The notes: generated by a model not told the origin, from the sequence alone. A stretch of DNA of 64,000 nt from Mallotus nudiflorus (GCA_947683625.1 CANTUR010000164.1:286501-350500), one strand, 5' to 3'. Positions 1-11,891 are shown, numbered from the stretch's first letter. Made by a program: numbers and translations.

Positions 1-705
1 TACAGTTGCCTCTAACCTACCCCTATATTAGATAGGTGTAGTAGAGTTGGAACTATAACCACAACTTGAACTTAAAAAGACTGATTATCAATATTGTCTC
101 TGTAGAAGAAATAATTCACATTCACTGCGCTGAAAAGATATGGAAATCAACAACATTCAGAATATAGAATATACACATAATTGACATATCTCGAATTCTC
201 GACTGAAATAGAAATTACATCTACTGTACGATCGAAGGTATCAGCATTGCATCCTGAGAAACTCCTGTTGCAGAAGCAACATCATTGCAATGCTAAGCCA
301 CCAGCTCCTCATTCAATTATTCTCGTTGTCAACAACGATCATCAGGCCTTCTAAATCCATCTCTACCCCTACGCCTAACAGGCTACATAGGGGGGTAGAA
401 CCTCATGCTTAGAAGATCAACTATCATCGATCTCATCGATCAATGGAGCGACTCACGCTCAAGGCAAACAACAATGAGCAAAAATAAATAAATAGTTCAA
501 ACAATCATAAACATCAACAGACACCCTAACGGTTACGCGAAATTCCTAATGCAAGGAAGACTTTTCAAAGACATGACTGAACCTAATTCACTGCAGTAGT
601 TTAACAGAAAACACAACTTTGAAAACTAGGGCCACAACTCTGAAAACTAGGGCCACAACTCAAACAACTAAGCCTTGACACAGAACTCCGCTCTGATACC
701 AACTT
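1..705 (-). other. 5' internal (leader) region of LTR retrotransposon E, cut by window edge
   Basis: Read on the minus strand, this follows the 3' end of LTR E and starts with a primer-binding site, so it should be the untranslated leader leading to gag. I see no long open frame in it. A short tandem duplication ('actagggccacaac') lies around 625-660. The gag-pol body and the second LTR would lie to the left, outside the window. The identity rests on position next to the LTR and PBS, not on any protein match. Confidence 0.6.
690..701 (-). other. Primer-binding site (initiator tRNA-Met type)
   Basis: The minus strand reads TGGTATCAGAGC, the classic plant retrotransposon PBS complementary to the 3' end of initiator tRNA-Met. 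It lies four bases beyond the LTR end. This fixes the LTR polarity for the whole family A-F: the 5' end is TGTAATATCCCG and the 3' end is GGGTCGTGACA. Confidence 0.85.
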
Positions 706-1181
706 TATCACGACCCAAACTAGGAGTCATTACCCGGCACTAGGGAACGGGAATTCTTTAGATACCGGAACCCGTAGTAAGCCTAAGAAAATAAAATCAT
801 ACAATAAATAAATAAAAAGTATGATATAATTAAATTTTTTTTGAATCAATATATAAAATAAATACTCCAAATCCTTTCATAAATGTATACATATTCGTAC
901 AATATTCAAATATAAATTCTCAGAGTATTTAACATTAAATAAAATAATACACTTTCGATACAATAACACTACTACTGCAGTTTCTAGAATACAATTCAAA
1001 GTTCAGAATATACATTTGCATAAAATAGCCGGGACTAAAAAACACCAGCGAGGAACTCTACAACTAAGGTCTGACGATATAGGATCTCCTGAAAAAAAAT
1101 AATTGAGGGGGGTTAGATCTCACTGAGTGAATTATTATACTATATATACATGCAAACTAAACCATAACAATCAGACATTCT

Positions 1182-1212
<31 letters not shown>

Positions 1213-4205
1213 ATACACACACATTTCACACGAATGCCAAACTCTGCCTTTATAAATATACTAAATGTAGAAAACGTTTGTTTTAATTCATGAAGGATCC
1301 ATAGAACCCTAATAATAGTAATCCTTAATCAACCCCATCAACACTCTAGCCATACAGGCTCACTTGATTCCAAATAGAACACTTATTCCAATCTGGACAG
1401 CAGACTGGCCCCGAGACACTAAGTCGACCGAGCTCCAGCAGTCTGACTGTCAATGTGATTCGCCCCGAGACACTTGGTCAATCGAGCTCCAGCAATCACA
1501 CTATCTATCACCTCACATCTCAATCAACCCAATAGATCATTCAATCCACTTATGGACAGTAGACTGGCCCCGATACACTAAGTCAACCGAGCTCCAGCAG
1601 TCTGACTGTCAGTGTGATTGACCCCCGCAATCACACTATCTAACATACCATTAATCTTAGTCAAATCAATTAAATCAATTATAATCACCCAAAATTAACT
1701 CTCACTCAGCCTTTATCTATCGTACCGGTACGTACACGGTCTTAGTGCTGCCCACTAGGAAGCATGTTCTATTGATATCCTTCATTTACAAAAATTATTT
1801 ATTCTGAAAATAATTAATGTGGAACGATATTCATAATACTAAAATCAACCATATATATATACAAAAAATATACCTAAAATACACCCAGTATATTTCGGGT
1901 ATATATATATAAATATGTCAAATAAAATATGAAATAAACTAAAGATAAATCATTAATATGGTAAAAAAAAAACAATTTAAATGAGTAACAATAATATAAC
2001 ATGCATTTTCTTAAAAATATACTTAAATATACAAAAGATATACCCTAAGTACACAAATCATTTAATAAAACATTTATATATAAATATTCATTTAAATATG
2101 TGTTTAGGTTTAACATATATTCACAAATATACTAAAAATAAACCTAATTATCTAGCATGCATATATAAAAAATAAACCCTAAGTATACCACTAATGTGTT
2201 AGGTTTAATTTAATAATAAAACATGTATTTATTTGGAAATAAATCAAAATATACCAAAAATAAACTTAAAAACAATTTAAGTGTAGGTTTATAATTTAGC
2301 ATGCAATTATTTAAGAATAAACCTAAATTATACTAATCATTTAATAAAATAATTATGGTTCGATGCACATTTAAATCATGTATAAATATTAAATTATAAT
2401 AAACATAAACCTAAATATCTAACATACATATATCAGTGATATATTAAATGTATATAGAAAATATACAAACATTTATATATCAAGATATACTAAAAATAAC
2501 CGAAAATATACCAAATAATATTATAATTAAATTACTGTTTAAATATATAATGAAAATGAAAAAAAAAATCTAAGTCATGCATCCTATATGCAATTCATAT
2601 ATATACAGTATAATAACTCACATGTTAGCGCTCTACGAGACAAACTTGGTGGGCCTGATCCGTTAGGCCTCGGTCTCGGCGCAGCTAGACAAACAAAAAA
2701 TAACATAAAATCAGAATAAATTTAACGAAAATTCTAACGACTCGTTAGAATTTTAGACACAAAATTAGAATAGAGATTTCACCGGATATCACGTTTTACG
2801 AGAATTCTACCAAAAATTCGGCAGAACCTTCCCTGTAAAACGGACATATCTCTACTCAAAGAGTAGAGCCGGTCCTGCAAAAGAAAACACACTTCGGAAT
2901 AACACCAAAAATAATATAATTTCTCAAAATTAATCTTCTCAACATATATTTCCATAATATCAATAAATATACTCAATTAACCAATTTGTTTCAATTAAAC
3001 ACATAATTAACCCTATTTTTCAAAATTACATAAACTTAATAAATTCTAAATAAATATATAAAAATTCACAAAAATTACAAATAAATTTCTATAATTCATT
3101 TCAACTCTTATAATCACCATAAAACACAATTTCATAATTTAATTAATTAATTTTTGAAAATTAGAAAATATTAATAAAATAATCAAAAATTTAAAAAAAT
3201 CAAAATAATTCCCAAAAATCATACAAAAAATGTTGGGATGTAGATTAGCTTGGGGGATCAACTTTTATGAAGGCATTTTCCCTGAATCCACCAAAAATTC
3301 CCAAAAAAAATAAAAATCCAAAAATGGCCGAAATGAAGATATCGAAAAATAGCAAAAATGGAGGAGTTAGAGCTTAAACCGAAGCTTGGTTTGAGTTCAC
3401 TGGAGCTTGAGGAGCTCAAGGACACCGGAATCGCGAAGAATGGTGGCCGGAATCGCTTGGAACCACGGTGAGCTCGAGTTTCGATTTCTAGCTGCCACAA
3501 CCGCTTGTCAACGCCGGAGAAGTAAGTAGAAGACGGCGAAAGGCGACTGGAGCTGCTAGAAGGCCGGACGGCACACCGACGATAGGGGATCGATGGTGAC
3601 AGGCAATGGTAGATGGTGGTTTGGATGGGTTTCAGGGGAAGATGAGTTTGTGTGTGTGTGTTTTATGTTTAATGTACATATATATACATATAGTACTTTA
3701 TATTATAATAATACAATATATATATATATATATATATATATACTAATCTCCACACACATATATATTAATATATATACACACACATATATATATTCACACA
3801 CACAAATAAAATAATACAACCGTAATATATGTGTGTATATATATATGTAGCACATATATTAATCGCGCAGATAATGTAATTTAATAAAATAAACAATATT
3901 AAAATAAAATACACTAAGTTAAATACTATTAAAATAATATCATTCAAAGTAATAAATATGAATGACGTAAATAAATTATCTAAAATACTGAGTCTCAAAA
4001 TAAATATTAAATTATTTACGTGTCAATTTTTCCAAAAATACAATTTCTGGGAAAATTTTACGTAAAGTACTTAAAATAATATAAAATAATTAAAATTAGC
4101 TTTAAACAAATAACAACTCTTAAAATATCATAAATATATACAAAAATTATTAATACTGCATATCCCGTTGCAATATAAAAATATTTAAAAACTCGGGATA
4201 TTACA
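706..4205 (-). mobile_element. 5' LTR (copy E) of a long-LTR retrotransposon, probably Ty3/gypsy
   Basis: On the minus strand the LTR starts TGTAATATCCCG-like (4205) and ends GGGTCGTGATA (706), about 3.5 kb, directly followed by a tRNA-Met PBS. It shares blocks with copies A, B, C, D and F: the terminal 'gaattc-ccgttccctag' region, the GGAGCTC...TCGGGGCC stem-loop repeat (expanded to three copies near 1395-1620), the 'ctagtgggcagcacta' hairpin, and the exon-like hairpin block at 2788-2874. The tRNA-Met PBS and 3-kb LTRs would suit a Tekay/Del-type chromovirus, but no pol is visible, so lineage is inference. Nothing here is protein-coding; short open frames follow the stem-loop repeats. Confidence 0.8.
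2788..2874 (-). other. Conserved hairpin block of LTR E (exon-like)
   Basis: Directly follows an acceptor-like CTTTTGCAG on the minus strand. It contains the inverted arms CTCTACTC / GAGTAGAG and CGTTTTAC / GTAAAACG, with an inner TTCTGCC / GGTAGAA pair. The same block occurs at the same place in copies B, C, D and F, and decayed in A. Confidence 0.6.
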
Positions 4206-4656
4206 TTCAGCCTAATCAAAATTCTCAATTTATAAATTGAAAATTGAATTGAATTGTAAAATTCAATTCATATTAATAATATAAATTAAAAATCATATAT
4301 TTTATGTAAAAGATATATTTCATATAATATACTGTTTAATTTTAATATATATCTATTCATATGATTTGATCGATGCATAAATAGAAGCTCAATGATGAAA
4401 ATTCAAAAAACTAGCTCCAAATGCAAAGTTTGGTTTTAGGTTCATCTAAATAGGCAAGTTCCCACAAAAAAATGTTACTAAGGTGATGCCTTGCCGCTAA
4501 GATACTGCTTTAGTAAGGTGTCTTTTTTTAAAAATAAAAAAAAAAATCTGCAACGGTTTGGAAATCACTTTTTTCTTATTGGCACGATCTCTAAAATAAC
4601 GGAGATCATGGTTAAACAATGGAAAGTGTGATCTGTTACAGGAAAAAAAGGGTGGG
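4206..4656. other. AT-rich spacer, no gene seen
   Basis: No usable open frame. The last bases before 4657 form a purine run (ggaaaaaaagggtggg) that resembles a polypurine tract, so part of this stretch may be the remnant 3' internal end of the element whose LTR follows. Confidence 0.35.
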
Positions 4657-6686
4657 TGTAGACACCCAATTTTGAAATGATGTGTTATGGATGCAACAAA
4701 TGACTCTAATGATGAAAATATTATGAATGTCTTCGATACTTAATCTTTAAAATCCTAAGGGTTTAAATGCAGCTTTTAAATGAAGGATTTAATATTTTCA
4801 TGGACTAAATTGCAAGTTTTTTTAGGACCTAATTGTAAAATTTAAATTATTCCAGGAGTCTTTTTGTAATTAAATGTTAAAAAAAAAGAATACATGTCAG
4901 AATTACACCAATTTCGATCGAAATTGAATTCTTCGGTATCTGTTTTTCTATTTTTAATTCAGCTCTAATTTGTTTAAAATTTATAATTAACTCAATCCTA
5001 ACTGGTTTAAAATTTATAAATATAAATTTAAGTATTAATCTTATACTTTAGGAATTAAAATCACATTAGGATTGGGGCTAGGCTTCCTAGTTCCACTATA
5101 TAAAGAGAGATTAGCAGGGAAAGAAAAGGGGGAGGTTGAAAAGAAAGAAAAGAGATAGAGAAGAAAAAGGGAGGAAGAAGGAAACGTGAATTTGTTTTGA
5201 TTTTTTTACAAAAATTCCTTTTATTAACAATTAATTCAAGATTTGTAGAGAATTTTTGAAGGGCAAGATTCAAAAATTTATCAAGAACGGTGAACTACCA
5301 ATCTGAGGAGTACCTTAAATCATTCATAATCATATCATCTTCTTCTATTATTTATTTTATTATTATTCTTTCAAGTTATTATCATAATTTATTCATTAAT
5401 CATTATTTTATCTTATTTCTGTGGTGATTATGAAGGAAAACGCATGACAATCATATTTGGAAGGATGAATTCATGAGAAGTCCATGGAAAACCATGGATA
5501 AAACCTTGTAGAGACATAGTTTCTAGAGTTTATTTTTATTTATTTATTACTTTATTTTATTCATCTTTATTGGGTGTATTTATTATTTATTATAATAGCC
5601 CCAATAGTGGGAGTAATAAAATTATATGTGTGGTTGCATGTTTATTTTGATTAAATTAGTTAGTAAAACTAGGTTTTAATTAGGTAATTACTTAAAATCA
5701 ATGGAGGAAGTAGATTAATTTATGATGCATATTAATAAAAATTAGGGTTTTAGTAAGGATTAATTTAATTATTTGTTTGGTCTTATTTAATTGTTTTTTT
5801 TATGTTTTTATTTGTTTTTGGGTTTATTTATTATTTTTATGTGTTTTGGTCCTTAAACCCACTTTAGACTTTGATTTATTTATTTAAGTTTAGGTAATTA
5901 TTTTAGCTCATCTCACTTAATAATTAATTAGGTTTAATTAATTAAAATATATTTTTAGGTCTATAATTAATTAGATTTTAGATTAGAAATATCCTTAGGC
6001 CCATTTAGTTAATTAGATATAGGCCCACCTAATTTAATTTAATTAATTTATACTTAGCCAATTTAATTTAAACCTTTTTTCATAACTTATAGATTTAAAA
6101 TCACTATTTAATTAAAACATGTAGAATTAAGTCCACTAATTTAAATATTCCATAATATATAGAATTAGGCCCACTTTTTATTAAAACAAGTAGACTTAAG
6201 TTCATTTAATTAAAATCAAAGGGAATTAGGTATTTAGGTTCACATATAATTTAAAACATGTAGATTTAACTCATTTATTTAAAATCCATGTAGATTAGAC
6301 TAACTTAGGGATTATGTGATTTATTGAATGCATTATTTACTTGTATATTTCATGACTAATCTGCCTTGAAGTTGATTGTTTTGGGTTTATATGAAATTTC
6401 ATTTAAATAAAGAATAAGACAATAATTCATAAAGTAATTCTAAATAAACACAAGACTGAAAGAAGTTGGTATTCCGTATCAAGAATCTCCTGGTTGTGGT
6501 ACTGGCTTTCTTTTAGGGAATCAAATACCACCTTTTTTATTTGTCCCAGTTATTACCCTGGGTGGTGATTCCTCATCTTCACGCCATGTCTTTGTGACAG
6601 TAGTTAATGTGTTTTCTAGAGTCCTGAACTCAAACAGTGTCGTGGTTGCTAAAATCTTGGATGCGCGTTGAACTCCGCCGTCTACA
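4657..6686 (+). mobile_element. Isolated Tat/Ogre-like LTR (about 2.0 kb)
   Basis: Starts TGTAGACACCCAATTTTG and ends CGCCGTCTACA. It is clearly related along its whole length to the two LTRs of the 35872-47449 element: same start, the 'aaagaagttggtattccgtat' stretch near the 3' end, and the same terminal 'CGCCRTCTACA'. No matching 5-bp duplication flanks it (gtggg / atgga), and a purine-rich tract sits directly upstream. It is therefore better read as the 3' LTR of a truncated element than as a clean solo LTR. Confidence 0.75.
5097..5105 (+). promoter_or_regulatory. Possible LTR promoter TATA box
   Basis: TATATAAAG lies in the isolated LTR at about the place where the paired LTRs of the related element carry TATAAAAAG. 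It is followed by a purine-rich stretch, as in those LTRs. Activity is not shown by sequence. Confidence 0.4.
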
Positions 6687-7445
6687 ATGGATAGATAAAG
6701 GGATTTTTTTTCCCCTAAAAGAAGAGGGATTTTTTTCTAAAAAAAAAAGATTTGACTATGAATATAAAAAATAAAAAAAGGAATTACACGGTGGAGGAAC
6801 ACAAGGTTTTTTAAAAAAGAAAAGGAGGGAATTTCAAAAGGAAAAAGAAGCAAGCTTTACATTGAAGGATACTTTAGCAAAATTTTGAGGGCAGGGGACA
6901 AGGTAATCATAATCAACCAAAAATTTTGAGGGCCAAAGACAAGGTAATCATAATCAACCAAATCGTAAACTTTTTTATGATTTATTCTCTTTTCTCCATT
7001 TTGTTGTTTTTTAGGAAAACATTGTGTTCAAATTGTTATTTATTTTAAACAACAATGTTTTTATGTTATGACTGAATAAATTGTATGTAAATACGTGTTT
7101 TTAAATCATTTCATGCTAATTTCGTTATTGTTATTTTTTTTATTATTTTCATTCTTTGTTTCTGTATTTAATTTATACTTTATTTTGTGGACCTAACTTC
7201 ATTATTTTTTTGTAGGTTCTTTTTTAGGAGAACTGATTTGAATTTTAGTTTTAGGATGATGAAATAAACAAGTAGTACTTTGACTACTTAAGTATTTAAT
7301 TTTTGCTTTATTTTAGCATTTATCTTTTATGTGTGAAAAAGGGTGTAACTCATTTTTTCTCCCCCTTTCTTTGTGTGCGCTTTTATTTTTATTTGTTGTG
7401 TTATATAAATTTATATATTTGTGATTAATGTTGTGGATTGCACTC
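6687..7445. other. Intergenic spacer with a 41-bp tandem duplication
   Basis: No gene seen. At 6880-6960 a unit starting 'aaaattttgagggc' and ending 'taatcataatcaacc' is present twice head to tail with few differences. The rest is T-rich low-complexity sequence. Confidence 0.6.
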
Positions 7446-8133
7446 TGTTATGACTTGTGTTTTTAAATTATTTTAATATTAAATGAGATATGCAGTGTTA
7501 ATAAATTTAAAAGTTAAATTTAATTATCTTACTATTTTGTGATTAATTACTATTATTTTATGTTTAATTATATTTTCCTACGTAAATATTTATTTTTTTA
7601 GACTTATTATTTTAGACATTAATTTATATTATTGATGTTTATTTCTTTGGATAGTATTATTTTAAATAACATTAGTTATGTGTATTATTATTTTAATATT
7701 ATATTTTTAATAAATTACATTAATTTTATTATCATTACTATTTAGGGTTATTTTATGTTAATATATGTGTATTTTATATGTATATAGTGTGTATATATAT
7801 ATATGTGTGTGAGATATTTATGATTGTGTGGTGGAGATTGATTAATATAAAGAATTAATATTATAATATATACTTTTAATATATAGTTTATTTAATATAT
7901 ACATATACATACATTTCAAAATGTGAAGAACAACAAACAAACACTGCATAAACACATTTCTTCCCCGTTGTCCTGTTCTGACGCCGTCGGTGTGCCTCCT
8001 CCTCTTGCTCGCCGGACTACCCACTTCCAGTCAACCTTTCGTCGCCTTCTTCTTCCTTCCCCAGCGTCGGCAGCTCACGGAACCCAAAAGAGATCGAAAA
8101 CTCCATTTTTTCTGACCATCCTTGATTCCGACC
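7446..8133 (+). mobile_element. Solo LTR A, segment 1 of 3 (oldest of the nest)
   Basis: Begins at a diverged TG terminus matching position by position the start of the other copies, and is preceded by CACTC. The same CACTC follows the CA terminus at 20467, so A spans 7446-20467 and is interrupted by B and D. Without insertions and their TSDs A is about 3.49 kb. This segment holds U3 and the GC-rich exon-1-like region near 7960-8130. A is the most diverged copy in the shared blocks, consistent with being oldest. Confidence 0.8.
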
Positions 8134-8784
8134 TGTAATATCCCGTGTTTTTAAATATTTTAATGTTGTATCGGGATATGCAGTGTTAATAATTTTCGTA
8201 TGTATATTATATGATATTTTTACGAGTTGATATGTATTTAAAACCTATTTTAATTATTGTGTATTATTTACAGTGCTTTACGTAAAATTTTCCCGAGATT
8301 TTCATTTTCGGGGAAATTTTCACGTAAATAATTTCTTATTAATTATTGTAAATATATTTTTGGACTTGCATGAACTCATACGTATTTTTAAAATACTAAA
8401 TAAAGCCTATGCGTGTAAATATTTATTTAATTAGGGTTTAATATATTACCCTAATATTTTACTAATTAATTAATTATTTTATTGTTATTTAATTATTTTT
8501 AATTAGTATTAAATTTTAAAATATTAAATATTAAGTGTGTGGATGTGATTTTTTTCAAATATTTTATTAAAATTATTTTTTATTATTTTATTTTATTTTT
8601 TCTTTTTTTCTTTTTTTCTTTTTCTTTTCTCTTTCTTTTTCTTTTCTTTTCTTTTCCTTTCTTCTTCCCTTCTCTTCTTCCTTCCCGTGCCCGACCACCC
8701 ACCACCGCTGCAACTGCCGTTCCCCTACCGTCGGTGTGCCGCCAGCAGCTCCGCCTTCCCCAGCCAACTGCTCCGCCGCCCCAA
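8134..8784 (+). mobile_element. Solo LTR B, segment 1 of 2
   Basis: Starts TGTAATATCCCGTG right after CGACC. The matching CGACC follows its end at 14492. A CT-rich tract (about 8590-8690) and a GC-rich stretch close this segment, which is split by copy C at CCCAA (8780-8784). The proline/serine-rich frames here are compositional, not genes. Confidence 0.9.
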
Positions 8785-9419
8785 TGTAATATCCCGTGTT
8801 TTTTTAAAATATTTTTACACTGTACCGGGATATACAGTGTCAATAATTTTTATGCATTATACGATATTTTTATGAGTTGATATGTATTTTAAACCTATTT
8901 TAATTACTGTCTATTATTTTCAGTGTTTTACGTAAAATTTTCCCGGGACTTTCATTTTCGGGGAAATTTCCACGTAAACAATGTATTATTAATTATTTTA
9001 AATGTATTTACGGGTTTGCATGAACTCATACATATTTTTAAATTATTAAATAAAGCCTGTGTGTGTATATTTATTTAATTAGGGTTTATTATTACCCTAA
9101 TATTTTATTATTTATTTATTATTAGTTGATTATTTTATTTATTATTAAATTATTAAAATTTATTATTTTATTATTAATTATTTATTAATATTTAATTATT
9201 TTAATTTAATTTTTTTTTTTTTCTTTCTTTTTTTTTCTTTTCCTTTTTCTTTCTTTTTCTTTTTCTTTCTCTTTCCTTTTTCTTTCTTTTTCTTTTTCTT
9301 CTTCTTCTTCTTCTTCTTCTTTCTTTCCCGCGCGCCGGCCACTTTTCCTCACCGCCGTTTCTCCCTCCTCCGGCCACCGTTTTCGACACCGCCGGTCTCT
9401 ATCTTCTCCTTGAGCTCCG

Positions 9420-10338
9420 GTGAGTGTTATTCTAGCTTTGGTTTGAGCTAAAATGGTCTAGAATTGCTTAGGTTTCGATTTGAATATTTCGGCCTCTTTG
9501 GGTTTTCGATTTTTTTGAGCTTCGATTTGGATGATTCATGGAAACTTCCTTCACAAATGTTGTTCCTGGTAGCTTAATCTTCATGTATGAATTTTTACAG
9601 AATTTTTGGAGGTTGTTTGGATTTTTGGGTATTTTTGAATATTTTAATATTATTTTCTAATTTTCGGAAATTAATTATTTAAATTATGAAATTGGAGTTT
9701 ATGGTTGAATTAGGTGTTGAAATGAATTATAGGAATTTATTTGGAATTTTTATGAATTTCTAAGTATTTATTTTTAATTATTGAAGTTTATGTGATTTTG
9801 TAAAATTAAGTTAATTGTGTTTTAAATTGAATTTAATTGGTTAATTGTGTTTAATTATTGATATTATTGATAAATATGTTGAGAAAATTAATTTTGGATA
9901 ATTGTATGATTTTTGGTGAATTTTTGAAGTAATTTAGGTATATATATATATATAGGGGTATTTTGGTAATTTTACCCTAAATTGTCTAAAAATGTAATTT
10001 AATTGGTTTTAATATTTATTTAAGGTATAAAAATGATTTCTACAAAATATTTAGTATTTTTAACTAATTAAAACTATTTTCCGGGAATTATTTTCAATTA
10101 TATATATAATATACGGTTTTTCTAATAAAATGAGTTTTAATCGATTTTTACAGTGTTTCAAGATTTATTATGTAATTTCTACGTATGAAATGTATTTTTA
10201 TGATTTAAGGATATTTTTGGTATATTTGAATATATATTCTGTGTTTGTGGACCTCGGTCGACAGATTGTAGTCTGGAGTCCGACCGAGGGGTTGTGATCG
10301 ATTGTGGTGTCTATTTTTGAAGTGTATTTTCTTTGCAG
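9420..10338 (+). other. Intron-like segment in LTR C
   Basis: Starts at a donor-like CTCCG|GTGAGT and ends at TTTTCTTTGCAG|G, 919 bp, much more AT-rich than its flanks. Equivalent boundaries are present in B (12024-12939), D (19420-18512, minus), F (51269-52168) and, shorter, E (3400-2875, minus). In A the donor GTGAGC (14542) remains but the acceptor AG is lost. Conservation of both signals across copies makes a 5'-leader intron plausible. No transcript evidence is available here. Confidence 0.5.
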
Positions 10339-10432
10339 GATCGGCTCTACTCTTTTGAGTAGAGAGATGTCCGTTTTACAGGGGAGGTTCTGCCGGATTT
10401 CCGGTAGAATTCTCGTAAAACGTGATATCCAG
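10339..10432 (+). other. Conserved nested-hairpin block in LTR C
   Basis: Hairpin 1: CTCTACTC (10345-10352) and GAGTAGAG (10357-10364) with a 4-base loop. Outer stem 2: CGTTTTAC (10372-10379) with GTAAAACG (10415-10422), enclosing an inner TTCTGCCGG / CCGGTAGAA pair. The block sits immediately after the acceptor-like AG, so it would begin the second exon of an LTR transcript. See copy B for the compensatory change in stem 2. Confidence 0.6.
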
Positions 10433-10955
10433 TCGAACCCTAATTTCCGATTCTGTGTTGAATACTCTAGATTGAATTCTAGGATTTCTGTTAGGGTTAT
10501 TCTGATGTCGATTAATTATTTCTTGTTTAGTTGCGCCGAGACCGAGGGTTAGTGGACCAGGCCCGTCGGACCTGTCTCGTGGAGCGCATTAGGTGAGTTA
10601 CTATATTATATATATATGCTTAGGATGCATGATTTAGAAAATGCATGTTTTATTTTGACTAAATATGCATAAATAACATGATTTATATTCAAGTATATTT
10701 TTGGTATATAATAAATTATATACATGTTTTATTAATAAAATATATTTAAAATGTTTTTAAATATATTTTTAGTTTAATTCATGATTTGATTGGATTTATT
10801 TGACATATATATACTCAAAATATACCTGGTTTATGTTTGGTATATTTTCGGTATATATATGGTTTATATTGCTATTTCATTTATATCCATGCATCATGTA
10901 TTTGTGAATGAATGTTTTATTATTTATTAATGAAGGATATCAATAGAACGTGCTA

Positions 10956-10994
10956 CCTAGTGGGCAGCACTAGGACCGAGTACGTACCGGTACG
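10956..10994 (+). other. CCTAGTG hairpin plus CGTACCGGTACG palindrome in LTR C
   Basis: CCTAGTG-GGCAG-CACTAGG is a perfect 7-bp stem with a 5-base loop, followed by the 12-bp palindrome CGTACCGGTACG. The hairpin recurs intact in D, and with wobble pairs or single changes in A, B, E and F, always downstream of the exon-like block. Confidence 0.55.
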
Positions 10995-11078
10995 CCTATA
11001 GCTTTAGGCTATATTACTGACTATTTGTGGATATCGATTTGATTATGATTATTGATATATGTGAGATGTGGTTTGTGG

Positions 11079-11180
11079 GTGTGATTGCTGGAGCTCGGTT
11101 GACCAAGTGTCTCGGGGCCAATCACACTGGCAGTCAGACTACTGGAGCTCGGTTGACTTAGTGTCTCGGGGCCAGTCTAC
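11079..11180 (+). repeat. Twin stem-loop repeat of LTR C
   Basis: Two units share the core GGAGCTCGGTTGAC-YWAGTGTCTCGGGGCC. The first is bracketed by perfect 9-bp arms GTGTGATTG (11079-11087) and CAATCACAC (11119-11127); the second by shorter AGACT/AGTCT arms. Both units are found in every copy; E has three and the diverged F keeps a recognisable pair. Confidence 0.65.
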
Positions 11181-11891
11181 TGTCCATATGGATTAAGTGG
11201 ATATATTTGGAATCAGTGAGCCTGTATGGCTAGAGTGTTGTTTAACACTATTTTCTTGAGGTTGCGATATTCTAGGGTTCTATGTGATCCTTCATAAAAG
11301 TTGATTTTCAGACAAATATATAAAATGATTTTTCTGCATCTGTATGAATTTGCCTGTATATATACATATTACTCATATACTGTTGACTGTATGCATTATC
11401 ACTTAGAGTGTATGTATATATATTATAGTAATTCACTCAGTGAGGTCTGACTCCCCTCCGTTGACTATTTTTCAGGAGAGTCAACTTCCTCAGACCTCAG
11501 TAGCAGGTCGATACGCCGGATTTCTTCCGCCCCGGCTTCTTTATGTAAATTGTCTACTTGAGTCTTATTTATTTTATCTAGACACTGCAGTAGTTGTAAA
11601 TTAAAGCATTGGATTTTATGTATTTGTTTTAAAGAGATGTATTATGTTAAAACTGGATTTGTATAAAGATTATACATTTATGAGATTATATATGCGATGA
11701 GATGAGTTTTAAAGTAAATCCAATTGATATGGATGATAATGTAATATTTATGATTTTATTTTCCGCTGCATATTATATTTTTATGGTTATTATTGCATAT
11801 TTATTTTATTTTTAGGCTTGCTACGAGTTCCGGATTCGAAAGAATTCCCGTTCCCTAGCGCCGGTCATGGCCCCTGTTTTGGGTCGTGACA

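Larger units (their letters stand above)
8785..11891 (+). mobile_element. Solo LTR C (intact, youngest nested copy)
   Basis: A 3107-bp unit from TGTAATATCCCG to GGGTCGTGACA, flanked on both sides by CCCAA, inserted in B. It has no internal domain, so it is a solo LTR left by LTR-LTR recombination. Layout: U3 with a CT tract (about 9205-9325), GC-rich exon-1-like part ending at a GTGAGT (9420), AT-rich intron-like stretch to TTTGCAG (10338), hairpin block (10339-10432), CCTAGTG hairpin (10956-10974), a CGTACCGGTACG palindrome, stem-loop repeat (11079-11180), and the conserved 3' end. Confidence 0.92.

Noticed and set aside
1364..1621. An 85-codon frame with internal repeats (ADWPRDTKSTELQQSDCQ type)
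   Set aside because: It is a translation of the three stem-loop repeats of LTR E, antisense to the element.
8539..8880. Overlapping 60-110-codon frames on both strands rich in Pro/Ser or Lys/Arg
   Set aside because: They lie on the CT tract and GC-rich leader of solo LTR B and cross the insertion border of copy C at 8785.
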